Positions 34,901 through 45,686 of a stretch of DNA of 64,000 nt are shown one piece after another. The stretch is from Psococerastis gibbosa (lineage: Eukaryota > Arthropoda > Insecta > Psocodea > Psocidae). How positions within the stretch are numbered: the first letter of the stretch is position 1; every line of letters starts with the position of its first letter. Location: positions 42,368,770-42,432,769 of the forward strand of contig OZ020484.1 of NCBI GenBank assembly GCA_963971405.1, in the 5' to 3' direction. The notes below the pieces were generated by a model that did no database searches, was not told the DNA's origin, and saw nothing but the letters and a program-made list of their open reading frames with translations. The translations under genes and the position numbers were made by a program.

Positions 34901-35640
34901 ATTCGAAGTTGAAGGAAAGGGCAACTTGGGAGCAAAAAGGAAAGAGTAGGGGGTTAGGGGGTGATAGAGTGAAGAATCCCCATCCGAAATTCCAGATGTG
35001 AAAGGTAATAATCTGGCAAACCTCCCTCAACACAAATTACTTGTTTATGATCATCCAGAGAATCATAAAAATCCGAGATGAAAGTATTTATTGAAACGGT
35101 TTCACGCAAAAAACTATTTCCAAGGAAATCAGACAGGAAATCAAACAATAAAGAAAAAGGAAACGGAAATACGAAGCATAAACAGTTTCTTTTGGCTCCT
35201 TCTCAGTAAAAATCAACGTTAGAATTAGGGGAAGAAGAAAGGAGGGGTGGATTACTACAGCAAGTTTGGGAGAGGGGTGGGGGTAGTTCCCCCTCTGCTC
35301 CCTGTATTGCGGGACTTTATAAATTCTTCCGAGCAAAGTTTGGCTGCGGTATTGGGTAACATCGTATAGCTCTCGATCAAGCCCGCACTGTGGTTAAACA
35401 ATCTGCCTTTACCGTACTTAAATATTCTGATGTCGGTTTTGCAAGTTGCTTTACCCCCCCAAGTTGACAAGTCAAGTTTAGACTTGCGAATAAAGTTGTT
35501 TAACAACCGCGCTAATGATGAAACGTTAATAGTTTCATGTTTTCCGACAAGAGTCAGTTAGATTGCATACTGTACGGTATATCAGTGAATTAGTTGGGTT
35601 TAACTTTGCGGGGGTTTGGTGACGCGGCGGCTAGCGTGAT
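31995..35640. other. No recognised gene
   Basis: It includes a TTATTTATTTATTTATTTAT tract near 32170 and a G-rich strand around 33590-33610. Several 60 to 90 codon open frames occur without domain or splice context. Confidence 0.55.
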
Positions 35641-35654
35641 TCAATGGAAATGTG

Positions 35655-35817
35655 GCTTGACTTTGGTCTAAGTTACACCTAAACATTTGGCAGCCTCTTC
35701 GGTTACGGCTTGCTTGACTTTGGTCTAAGTTACACCTAAACATTTGACAGCCTCTTCGGTTACGGCTTGACTTTGGTCTCAGTTAAACGTAAACATTTAG
35801 CAGCCTCTTCGGTTATT
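35655..35817 (+). repeat. Three-copy tandem repeat, 53 to 57 bp unit
   Basis: Copies at 35655-35711, 35712-35764 and 35765-35817 start GCTTGACTTTGGTCTAAG and contain CAGCCTCTTCGGTTA. The third is more diverged. Confidence 0.85.
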
Positions 35818-36169
35818 GCTCTCGCTGCTTCCCTATTTATCCGTTAGTATAAGGAAAACTTTGTGGTGGTCAAAATTTATCGAAATACTTGATTTCGTGA
35901 TTTCAGTGGATCATTCACGTTTTGAGATCCCAGGAACCCAATAATAATAATAATAATAATAATATAATATTTTTTTTCCCAGCCGGTACCCCCAGCACTG
36001 GGAGCATTTAATAGAAAGAATACAATAAAACATTAAAGAAAATAACAGTTTTTACCGGAATAGTGCATGTAAGCCCCATTAGGGAGGCTTGTGGCAGGAT
36101 TCGCCAAAAGTCTACAAACAGTTATTATAGGGAGTACGAACTACATTATTACATGTGTAGATAAAATTA

Positions 36170-36390
36170 TAATAATAATAATAATTATAATGACTTTTTG
36201 TTCTATTACTAAGCCAACCTAGCGGAGTTAGGGCTATAAAGCCCTCTCTTACACTCAACTAGGAAGGCCCGGGACCGCCTGCTTTACATGCCCTCCGAAG
36301 CATCGCCAGAAAATGTAGCAAGTGTAGGACTCGAACCAACAACCTTTCGGGTGAAAGTCAGAGTCCGTTCCACTACTCTACATGTCTTGA
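36170..36390 (-). mobile_element. SINE family 1, near-complete copy
   Basis: On the minus strand it starts CAAGACATGTAGAGTAGTGG, a tRNA-like A-box region, followed by GGTTGTTGGTTCGAGTCC (B box), a conserved body with GGTCCCGGGCCTTCCTAG and AACTCCGCTAGGTTGGCTTA, and a simple tail. The layout (pol III boxes, unrelated body, short tandem tail) is that of a tRNA-derived SINE of about 220 bp. Nine copies occur in this window. Confidence 0.88.
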
Positions 36391-36533
36391 TGTAATGTGT
36401 GTTTTACGAAAAGTATGTCTGACTTCGTTTGCCGATTTGTGGGCAAACTATTCCGTGGATTTTGATTGGCATGTAGGTTCACAAGAATTATGTCTCGGGA
36501 ACGTTGTTTTTATTTTGGGCTAATTCTTCAATT

Positions 36534-36550
36534 GGGGGGGGGGGGGGGGG
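36534..36550 (+). repeat. Poly-G tract, 17 bases
   Basis: One of the longest G runs in the window, inside repeat X. Other runs of 9 or more G or C lie near 908, 1390, 1938, 5538, 5667, 7999, 11738, 14392, 15645, 20536, 23178, 26275, 26600, 30801, 31619, 48592, 54534, 54662, 54939 and 59386. Confidence 0.9.
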
Positions 36551-37149
36551 AGGGCTACTCTCCGAAACCTAAAAAAAAAATTCTCAAAAACTATTTATTT
36601 TAAATTCACATTGTATAGTCGATATTAATGGAAACAAAACGAAATAGGTCGCTTGTCCCTTGATAGTTTGGTTCAAAAATATAAAAATTCGATTAATTAT
36701 TTTTTGAAGGAATTGAAAATTATTCATGCCATAATATATTGCATACCCAGCCATTATTAATTACTATATATTGTGTTCTAATGATCCTCCCGTTCTAAAC
36801 CATGCAATTACCCCATCAATCCATTCAGTGCTTTGGGATAGGGAAAGCCGAGGCAATCGTGACCCTAGGACAATTTTTCCCACTACTCATATTATCTGTA
36901 TTACATTAAGGTACCTATACTAATTTTTAAATAGGAAAGCATGTAAGAGTTCACTCGAACCGGCTCTTTGAAAAGGCGTTATGCTCCAGGGTTTCGAATG
37001 GAATGTTGTGCACTACCTAAAATATCCTTGGGGAACAGGGTTCCTTTTTGAAAATATTGGCATTCAGCAACCTGTGTTTTGCGTTGAGTGGAACCTCAAC
37101 CTTCTGGTTCATAGTATAGTTCCCTGCTAACTAGACTAGTCAGTTGCCT

Positions 37150-38330
37150 ATGAACCAACAGCTGACAAGAAAAAGAATGTGCAAAATTGCAGTAACTGCT
37201 GTTGCATTCCATTTTGGGTACTTGATTTCCCCAATGAGGCACCCCCTCGCCACCCCCAGATTGGGATAAAATATGTGCAGCATTTGTGATTGGAGCCTTT
37301 ATCTCCCCGGTTCGCCCTACTATTGAACCCAGAGGGTGCTGCAGCGCCCAACACCCAACTATTGACCCCATGGGGGCGTCGCAGCCCCCCATTGTCGCAT
37401 GCTGACGTCCTTTTGAGTTATTACTGGACATTGGCCCAACCGCATTCTCCTGATCCGATTACAGCGCTCGACCTTTCTGATTGATTGGCTGGAAATTAGG
37501 TTTGACCCGATTATATTTTCGTTTCATAATAGGGACTGGTATGAAGTTTTCCGAAGTACCAATATACAATAATTAGACAAGTCCTTTTTTTGTCTGAAGA
37601 TGGTGTATCACTGAAACAGCTGTAACTTTTTATTTTTAATTATATTTGTGGAAATTGTGCAAAATTTTTATAATTTATAATTGTAATTTTACACATTATT
37701 TTTTGTTTCCACGCAGTCACGAAAGAAACCCTACATTGGATACTTGTATGTACGAGCGGTGTAAACCTAAATTTGGTCTTTGGTCCTTTTATGAACTGGA
37801 ATTGGTAATGATCAAAATATAATGTCCAAGTACTAGTATTTTTTTTTTAAATGAGCAATATACATTCTATTTTATTTTGATAAGTTTAACAAAGCCAAAT
37901 ATCGATTATATTATTTGTAGAACAGTGTAATAAAAGTAATAGTAGTCTAGTATTCTTTTGAAAAATGTGGCTCAAGTTTCAAGTTTCCAGGGTTCTCTAT
38001 CAAAAAACCTGTAATAAATATCTATCAAAAAGCAACATCTCAGGTATAATATGCAATTCTACATTTGTGCGCGTACAAAAAAACTGTGGGTGCAATAAAT
38101 TCGTTGATACTCGCATTTAAAATGAGCATGCGACAAAGTGGGCACAATAATGAACTAAGAACCTTTCTTGTTTTATTTATGGAACACCACTCTCCTGCAA
38201 ATATTTTTTACTACGCCTATTCCTCTTAAGAATAAAGAATTTATAGAACAACATAACTATCACATCCAATATGCACAGAAATAATACATAAAAAAATTTA
38301 CCTGATTTATTTCCGTTTAACGCGATTGGC
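37150..38330. other. No recognised feature
   Basis: Mostly AT-rich. The first 250 bp contain a loose direct repeat (CGCCCTACTATTGAACCCAG and CAACTATTGACCCCATGG). Confidence 0.55.
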
Positions 38331-38334
38331 TGAA

Positions 38335-38540
38335 GATGAAAACTCGGCGGGTTGCAACAGGGGACCAAAATTTTGGCTCCGGGCCCCCCGCCCGGGGAGG
38401 CAGAGTTGAGAAGCGGGCCGGGATGCGGTCCCGGTAACATGACAGCGGGCATGGTCAACATGGCGGCCCGAGTTTACGATGCGGTACTGGTCCCGGGGGT
38501 TGGCTCTATGCCCGCGAATTCCCCATCATCTACCGATCTT
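38335..38540. other. CpG-dense GC-rich patch
   Basis: About 200 bp with many CpG dinucleotides (for example GGCTCCGGGCCCCCCGCCCG and GGCGGCCCGAGTTTACGATG) in an otherwise AT-rich region. Not part of any repeat seen elsewhere in the window. It could be a regulatory island or a fragment of a GC-rich gene. No exon was recognised. Confidence 0.5.
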
Positions 38541-39102
38541 CGACTGCTGACTTTCAAAGTTATTTTCTCGCTTATCTCTCTTTCACGCTAATTTCCTTTC
38601 AATGGAAAGACAGTTGGTTGTATACCTCTTCCCTTTCTCTAGCCCTCTCCCCTTTCTTTCGTTCAATGAATGTCCTTTGGCGATTTCAAAGTTTTCTCGG
38701 ACTGGATTTCTCGTCTTTCTGTGTTAAATGTCATGAGTAATGTTTGGAGATGTTTGCTGGCGTATCTTCTACAAGGGGTTTTACGACTGACGAAAGAATC
38801 TTAGGGTGTGTTTTCGCTTTTGAAGAGAGAAACGAAATGAATTATATTATGTGGATCCCTCCATTCCAGAGATATAGCAGGAGAGCAGTTTGAAACATAG
38901 GCACCCAGGGTTTCTATTGTCTGTGGGCCCACTGACGTTGTAAATCTGAGTTGGGATTGATAATAGCCTGACAGAACAATAAAAAATTTGCTCGCTCCCG
39001 ATGAGAATTAACTAGTGTATATAGACCTGAGTTATTGAACAGCTACGGTTCAGTGACTAATATACAGTATATTGAATCTTATTTAGCAAGTAACAATATG
39101 GT

Positions 39103-39251
39103 CAGGACATGTAGAGTAGTGGTACGGACTTACTCACCCAAAAGGTTGTTGGTTCGAGTCCCACACATATATTTTCTAGAGGGTATATAAAGCAGGCGGT
39201 CCCGGGTTTGTAGTTGAGTGTAAGAGAGGGCTATAGCCCTAACTCCCCTAC
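39103..39251 (+). mobile_element. SINE family 1 copy, internally deleted
   Basis: The head CAGGACATGTAGAGTAGTGG and B box GGTTCGAGTCC are intact. Part of the body after the B box is missing, and the copy ends at AACTCCCCTACG without the tail. Confidence 0.83.
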
Positions 39252-39294
39252 GATCGCATAGAAAAGAAAAAAAACACTTAAGAATATTATTGTA

Positions 39295-39600
39295 TTGGCA
39301 GCCCAAAATTTAATAATAATTTTATTTATTTAAGTAACTAAGGATGTTTTTAAAGATTTGGCTCATTTCTGCTGTAGAAGACTACTTAATGCGTCACATA
39401 ATTAGGGTAGCTGTCATTTTTATATTTATTTTTATTTTTATTTTTCATGGTATCTATTTTACGTGAAATTTTATTGTTTATAAGTTATTGTGATGTATAT
39501 GAAAAAGCTACGGTAAAAAAATAACCTATTATATTGTATTTTGCACGATTATTATGCGAATTACCTAAGGGACATATGTATATTCTTATTAATTAACACT
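39295..39600. mobile_element. Palindromic MITE (family C), one arm only
   Basis: One arm (AAAGATTTGGCTCATTTC, GTAGAAGACTACTTAATGCG) is clear. The other arm is unrecognisable. Confidence 0.6.
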
Positions 39601-39632
39601 TCTTCTATATAAGTTTTTATTTTCTGTTCGTG

Positions 39633-40358
39633 CTGCGGCTGCTGTAGACCAGGGATTCCCAAGGGATTCCACAGACATATATCAGGTGGTCCACGGGCCC
39701 AAGAAAGAAATTAGTAAATAAAACAGCTCAGTTAGAGGGAAGCCGGCCGCCAAACCAAGTTCAATCCAGCGGACCAGAGCAGGTTCAAAGCTGCAGATAA
39801 CTTGGTCATGTGCACAGTGCCGGTAGGGAAACTAATCGTGTGACTTCATTGTGTTTCCCAAGTGGTTCGGAATCCACTATAATCAGGAGGTCCACTGTCC
39901 TATGGGCTGGCGTAGGACAGTCAAGTCGGGGTCGCTCTATGGGCCCAAATTTGAGGCCTAAGTCGTTATTAACCCGACGAACACTACTACTACTACTACT
40001 AGTTAGAAGAAATTTGAAATATAAGAAATTTGAATGCAGTAAATCTTGGCAATGAACTATAAAATCCGACCGATACAAGTCCGAAACAGTTAATCAAATA
40101 TTAGCACATAATTGTAAGCACTAACTACTTGATCTTGGTCCTAGATTTTCCTATCATAGCCATGGTGGTCCACGGATAATCACAAATTAATCTAGTGGTC
40201 CACTGACAAAATAGTTTGGGAACCCCTGCTGTAGACGTCAATAGTGATTATTGACGTGATTGACGTGGTAGTAGACATTAAAGACAGCCTAAAAATGTCT
40301 GCTACCACGTCAATACCACAATTACTATCACTATTGACGTCGGTGGAACAGCCGCCTC
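39633..40358. mobile_element. Family-B/A-like palindromic MITE split by an hAT element
   Basis: The right part (40237-40358) carries CTATTGACGTCGGTGGAACA and GCCGCC, and an internal ACGTGGTAGTAGACATTAAA with its inverted copy. Its left end lies on the far side of an hAT insertion, at 39633-39649 (GCGGCTGCTGTAGAC). Joining 39649 to 40237 restores the left inverted repeat. Confidence 0.65.
39650..40228. mobile_element. Non-autonomous hAT element with 8-bp target duplication
   Basis: 579 bp with terminal repeats CAGGGATTCCCAA / TTTGGGAACCCCTG, a common hAT end. CTGTAGAC lies on both sides (39642-39649 and 40229-40236), a perfect 8-bp duplication. Sequences GGTGGTCCACGG-like recur inside both ends. 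It carries part of dispersed repeat Y (39780-39915) but no transposase. Confidence 0.92.
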
Positions 40359-41100
40359 AATAAAAGTCCACTCTTGTTTTCTCTGTATCACAAGTATTCC
40401 ATGATAAGGAAGTGCACGATGAAGTCGACAGTAACATCCCTATACAACAGTATACATACTAACTTATGCATTCAATTTTTGCAAAACGTCATCCCTCTTT
40501 CCCTGATGAAAACTTGATAACACTGGGGAACATGCACGTATTTTCTCGTTGGGATATTTTCAAGATTGAATGCGTCGTATATGTGGGAGCCCCGGAAACA
40601 TGTTTTCAACGTTAGTAGCGCCTTAACTATCATATATTATGATTTTCATATTTCCCAAGCGAAAAAATGTTCATGCCTTCCCCTAAGGGGCGTTATCTGC
40701 ATGAAAGTGGAATAATGTGAATGGAATATTCAGTTGACTAGTCACTAGATCAAATGTCAGGTTTTATGGTTTTAATTTTCGGAACAATTTTTAGTATGTT
40801 GCTTTGATGTATTTATGTGTTTTTACATCGTAACTTGTTCTAATAAAGTTTAAAGGCCCCTTTATATGCTTCCGATTTTCATTTGAGTAGTTGTTTTACT
40901 GCTATCATCAGCTAGGTATCCTCTAAAGTTTTGTAAATGAAAATCTACTCGCCGATTGTACAATATATTATAAGTGTTTGGCACTATAGCGCTATTAACG
41001 CCTACTATTTAGTAGATAATATATTACATTGCACATAAGCACAAGACATCTTGAAACAAAATTATAATTTAATAAACTAACTGAAAAAGATGCATCGCTC

Positions 41101-41292
41101 TTGCGAAGTAAGTCATTGAAGTCGGCTCTGTCAACGGGTGTTAAGTCCTTGTGGCAGAATTCCTCCATTTCATCAATATTTGGGTCTTCAATGGTCACAT
41201 CCCTGACGTCCAAATATTGATGAAATGGAGGAATTCTGCCACAAGGACTTAACACCCGTTGACAGAGCCGACTTCAATGACTTACTTCGCAA
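41101..41292. repeat. Perfect 83-bp inverted repeat of coding-like sequence
   Basis: Arms 41101-41183 and 41210-41292 are exact reverse complements, with a 26-base spacer. Each arm can be translated outward from the spacer as MEEFCHKDLTPVDRADF, then NDLLRK. On the minus strand the frame extends through the spacer (DVRDVTIEDPNIDE joins MEEF). On the plus strand it continues past the arm as WKQQFLTSSGKCDLVEHR. The protein is not recognised. The exact identity contrasts with the decay of all surrounding repeats. Confidence 0.95.
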
Positions 41293-41464
41293 ATGGAAAC
41301 AGCAGTTCCTCACTTCGAGTGGCAAGTGTGACCTCGTAGAGCATCGCATCGCTCATGAAAAAAAGAGTCCGTCAAAAATCACGGAAATAAGATCGCATAA
41401 TATTGTATCCATTACCGTATCTGAAATTCAAAAACATGAAAAGGCTCACGCATTATTATATTAG
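41225..41464 (+). CDS. Unrecognised open frame across the right hairpin arm
   Basis: 79 codons from an ATG in the right arm: MEEFCHKDLTPVDRADF, then LLRKWKQQFLTSSGKC and VEHRIAHEKKSPSKITE, ending TAG at 41462-41464. Composition is charged and plausible for a real exon (balanced D/E/K/R, no low complexity). No domain is recognised, and the start is probably artificial because the frame's natural upstream part (DVRDVTIEDPNIDE) lies on the opposite strand. It could be a scrap of a host exon or of a transposon ORF. Confidence 0.3.
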   Translation: MEEFCHKDLTPVDRADFNDLLRKWKQQFLTSSGKCDLVEHRIAHEKKSPSKITEIRSHNIVSITVSEIQKHEKAHALLY

Positions 41465-41547
41465 CTTGCCTATGGGCTCCCTCGCCCTCCCCCCTCCCCT
41501 ACTGCTGGGGCTATTTGTTATTAATGGGATTTCATCTACATATCAGA

Positions 41548-41634
41548 GAGAATCGAAAATGCGATGGAGATGAAAGTTGATGTGTCGAAGACGAAAGCCA
41601 TTGGCATTAAGCACGTAGAAGGGTTAAAAATTAC
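41548..41634 (+). pseudogene. LINE reverse-transcriptase scrap
   Basis: The frame reads IENAMEMKVDVSKTKAIGI, then KHVEGLKITI, resembling the segment after the RT active site (MK.N..KTK.M) in RTE-like elements. It is short and its family cannot be fixed. It lies about 250 bp downstream of the perfect hairpin at 41101-41292. Confidence 0.55.
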
Positions 41635-41676
41635 CATATTTGGTTAGGTTTTACATAAGTCTCCACTATATAACAT

Positions 41677-42031
41677 GCCAACGGCCTTACCATGTTGATA
41701 CCATGAGAGCAGAGCATGTTTCAAACAGTGGCAACTTGGTAATGTGCACAGCGTTGGCAGGGGAACCTGGTGGGACATGATAACTCGCTTAGGCGGTATA
41801 AGTCGAGTCCTGGTCACCTCCGATTTAATCGTGTGACTTTACTATGTTCCCCAAGTGGTTCGGAATCCACTATAATCAGGAGGTCCACCCTGTTAGTCAA
41901 CTCCCCTTTCCCCGAGGTGAAGGAGTCTGCCCTTAGGGTGCCTCAAGTTAACAAACAGACTCACTCCCCCCGCCAGGCTGACAGGGTTGCTTAAAGCAGA
42001 AATGCTGAAAGCAGGCGTTAGAAACAAACAC
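41677..42031 (+). repeat. Dispersed repeat Y
   Basis: About 355 bp from GCCAACGGCCTTACCATG to AAGCAGGCGTTAGAAACA. Other copies lie at about 8375-8700 and 14605-14970 (reverse) and partly at 39780-39915. The segment GGCGGTATAAGTCGAGTCC loosely resembles a B box, so it may be a SINE, but no A box or tail was found. Confidence 0.7.
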
Positions 42032-42306
42032 TATATAACATGATTGTGAAACCGTGTAGAGTGATTTTTCCAACAAAACACTTCTGTCTCTTAAAATCTG
42101 CAGATATAGTACCAATGGAAAATAGTAATTTACCTAGGTAATTGCCATTCAAATACAGCATTAAAAGTAACTCACTCCAAAGCTGATGACAGTCAACTGG
42201 TTTGTCATGTTGGAATAATAGAACCCCGCAATATAAATGTTTCACCTAAATATAAACATGATGTAATGGAGATGTAAGGTTAGCGCCTATTACCAAAAAG
42301 TCAGTT

Positions 42307-42551
42307 AGCTTGGTAGGGCCACACAAAGAGAAGAGAGGATAGACACAACGTGTGAGTGACTATTCGGTGGATTGCCCCAGACTACTAGCTAGGACGACCA
42401 AGGATGTCCATAGAGACCAAAGTGAGGGAGGACCTCAGGATCCTTGGTTTTTCGCCTGATGATGCACTTGACCAAAACACTTGGAAATTGAAGACCCGTG
42501 CGGCCGACCCCTTGGGAGAATCAAGGCACCGTTAAAGTAAAGTAAAGCAAA
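42307..42551 (+). mobile_element. 5'-truncated LINE tail
   Basis: A decayed frame reads GRPRMSIETKVREDLRILGF, then NTWKLKTRAADPLGE, the same ORF2 tail position as at 60849-61093 but from a different family. The 3' end is a short AAAGTAAAGTAAAGC tandem. At least two in-frame stops are present. No target-site duplication was found. Confidence 0.72.
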
Positions 42552-42589
42552 GTATATACTGTACATAAACACATAAAAGCACTTTTTTT

Positions 42590-42722
42590 TACAAAAACCT
42601 CTTCAGTCGCCTCGCTAGGTTATTACCCGTGTTGAGCTACGACACGTCTCCGATTGCATGGCGTGTAAAGACTCGCACAAGTGCAAGCACGTTACCACCT
42701 GGCCATCGAAGTCGATTTTACA
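42590..42722 (-). mobile_element. SINE family 4 copy
   Basis: This is a second copy of the repeat at 51830-51965, sharing the CTTCAGTCGCCTC end and the GTAAAGACTC..CAAGTGCAAGCAC-type region. The two are clearly related but diverged. Confidence 0.52.
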
Positions 42723-43374
42723 ATTTGTAACTCGTATATCTACTGAGTTGGTTACCATCTCGGCTTAGTATAGTTTTTTTACGCGTCTTCTATTGATTAA
42801 TTAATAACTGCTTTATTTTAACTTATTGTACATTCTAGCAAAGCATAAAGTCTGAATTTCATAACTTTAACCATCCGAGGGTCTCATACCATATCTTACA
42901 ACCATTTGGGACGTATGTTGGGCTCAGCTGCATGAACTTTTTATTTTGGTGATTATTTAAAAATTAAAAAATTACTAAATGTCGCAATATATATTTATGT
43001 TCAAGTTTGTTTGTTATGTGTGTAGGTGTAATATACCGAGGTAATAATTTTTCGTATGGAAAGAGATAAACAGACAAACAGATTAATTAATAAATAAATT
43101 TCTCTACCATCGATACTCGATAGGTATCATGTGACCCTGACATGGTCATTCCGGAGGCAAAAACCAGACAGTTTATACTTAAGTGTCATCTTCAAAGGCC
43201 TGTAAGACAGAGAAAGAGAGAGTTTACTATGGGTTAGAAGAAGAAACACCGGGTGGGCTCTATGTTACAAAATTCAGACTATAGTCAAACATTTACAATA
43301 TATCAAGAAATATATCAAGAAATGAACGTTGGTCAAAAATTGACGTAAGTACTTTTCCTCCCCCCCTCCTCAGT

Positions 43375-43500
43375 GTGAAGTGAGGGAGACAAAACGAAAG
43401 AGAATTATTGGAACCCGCTTAGGGACTTTGTCTAGATATTTAAAGTCAATGGGCATGCCACAGGGCAGCGCACTGGGACCGATATTGTTCGGAATTTAGA
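43375..43500 (+). pseudogene. LINE reverse-transcriptase fragment
   Basis: One frame reads TRLGTLSRYLKS, then MGMPQGSALGPILFGI and a stop. G.PQGS.LGP.LF is RT block 4 of non-LTR retrotransposons. Adjacent blocks cannot be followed, so it is a scrap of about 40 residues. Confidence 0.8.
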
Positions 43501-44200
43501 TGAGAGAGTGGCCATCGGCGTTTGGGGCTGATCAAATTAGAAGCCTGATGGCTTCCAGTGAATGCTCTAACGCAATTTTGTCTATCAGGTGTCAGAATAT
43601 GAGTTTCCCTGACTGAAAAGGGGGAGACGGACCCTTCACGTTTGCTTTATAGTATATGAATATGGATTGAGTTTTGACAGAGACTGTGACACTTAACTGG
43701 CTGCTGTCTGACGCTATTAACGTTCTCGGCTCCATATATTTTTTACTTCTTTTATATTATGGAGATGTTACTATTCATCTGGGGATACTGACTTGCTGAT
43801 TATTATTCATAATGAACACATTCTATTTTTGGAGCAAATACTGAAGCTTGTACGTTTGCTCACGTGTTTTCTTTAATAGAACAATGAGAAATTAAAAAGT
43901 ACCTATACAGTAGGTAATATATTTTAACATAGAACCTCATTTTGAATTTGATTTATGCAAAAATTATGCCTTTACCGCAGTCATAATGTTTATGTAATCA
44001 GCTATAAAGCATGTTAAGCAACCACCGGGACGTATGCATGCATATAAAAATGTCAGAAAAAGCGGTTGCATGGGAGAATGCATTAACAATACAGCTTGTT
44101 CTTTCTTTCGTAGCTGAACTCGCTGGATGTACTGTAGCTTCGAGGGAAGCCTTTGATTTCTTTTAGTGTTTTGCTCAATTTTGAAACTAGACTATTTAAT

Positions 44201-44396
44201 TAATAAATAAATATTGACTTTTTTGCTCTATTACTACGCCAACCTAGTGGAGTTAGGGCTATAAAGCCCTCTCTTACTCTCTACTAGGAAGACCCGGGAC
44301 CGCCTGCTTTACACGCCCTCTGAAGCATGGTCCAAAAATGTAGCAAGTGTGAGACTCGAACCAATAACCTTTCGGGTGAAAGTCGGAGTCTTTGTT
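44201..44396 (-). mobile_element. SINE family 1 copy
   Basis: Tail (TTATTTATTAATTAA on the minus strand), body and B box are present. The first 25 or so bases of the head are missing. Confidence 0.84.
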
Positions 44397-45189
44397 GGTG
44401 CAAGGCCACTTTTGAGCTCATTCCCCGAAAAAAATCTTTCGCCTAATAGAGGAATATTGGAAAATGTGTGAAAATAACTTAATTTGTTTTTCTATTTTTT
44501 TAAATGACTTATTGAACTGCCCTCTAAAGATGGCCACTTACATACAGCTACAACGTAGATGTTTTCTTAATTTGGTACGAAAATTGAGCTTAGAGACTAC
44601 GATAGCTTGAATGTTATCATAATAATATACAACAGTTATCCTTTGAAGCCGCGGTAAATTGTGTTGATACGTAGTAAAGACAGAATGATCCTCAAATTTT
44701 TTAATTAAAGCTCAGCTTGCGCACTGCAAAGTCTACACGTAAAAATCTAGTTTTATATCCGGTTTAAAAAAGGGGATAAATTTCAAAAAGCCACACCAAC
44801 ATCGATGACCTCAAGCTGAAACTGCATTGAATTCCAACAAAACGAAAATTTCCGATAGCAACCCCTAACTACCTCGAGTTTAATTACTTAACACTTGGTC
44901 AGCAAGGAATTCGGAATTCCGCAATGAATCTTAATTAAGCACCGCCCGAAATAGCCCTGCCATCTTAATTGTTATTGAAATCGTCTGTCGTCTCAGCCCC
45001 CTCCCCCTTCTCCCAGGCCCTGAATGAATTGGCTGCCCCTTTGAATTCGACCCCCTTTTGTCTTCGTGCCCGTTAGTTAAATAATTTATATTGGCCACTA
45101 CTGTACAGTGATGGCAATGCGGCAGCCAGTTTATTGTTGTCATTTCCTGAGGTCCAATTTGATAAGAGATGATGGTCAATTAGAGCAAA

Positions 45190-45320
45190 AGTAGAGGATT
45201 TGGAGATGATTGTACTTGTCTAGGCTTGTAGTTCAGCTGTTAAGATGACGTCCCGGTTAGGCGTAGATCGTGGGTCCGAATCCCGTCCTGTTTTTTTCAT
45301 ATCCTCTAATTTTGGTTATA
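45190..45320 (+). mobile_element. SINE family 2 copy, tail shortened
   Basis: It shares GTAGAGGAT upstream, CTTGTAGTTCAGCTGTTAAG and GGGTCCGAATCCCG with the copy at 27861. It ends near TTTTGGTTATAATACATTA. Confidence 0.76.
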
Positions 45321-45641
45321 ATACATTATACATACCTAGAATGGTTGCAAATATTGTCTTTATATTTGTTTCATTGCCAATGTTTATTTTAATAAAATGT
45401 TAATGACATACAAATGAATGTATCCGATTGATCTCGTCACTCGTATCTTTCCTTGGTTAAGTCATGTTTTCGCCTTTTTCATTGCGTGAACGGCGGTAAG
45501 CTTGCCTCAGCTTGCCCATTATCGCTTGTAGCCATTGTAGGTTGACATCGAGGACGCGTATACTAGTTTACCTATGGCCAAAAATTCATACGGAAACAAT
45601 ACAAATAATATCCGAATTCCATGGGGTTGTTGGCATTGGAA

Positions 45642-45686
45642 AAGAGACCTATGGGCAAGACCTATGGGCAAGAGACCTAAGGGCAA
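45642..45686 (+). repeat. Short minisatellite
   Basis: Three copies of a 14 to 16 bp unit based on GACCTATGGGCAAG. Confidence 0.75.

Larger units (their letters stand above)
35843..36760. repeat. Dispersed repeat X, interrupted
   Basis: AGTATAAGGAAAACTTTGTG to CAGGAACCCA (35848-35941) and the continuation from TTTTACGAAAAG (36402) to about 36760 belong to X. Between them lie an ATA microsatellite, unassigned sequence and the SINE at 36170-36390. A 17-base G run is at 36534-36550. Confidence 0.7.
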
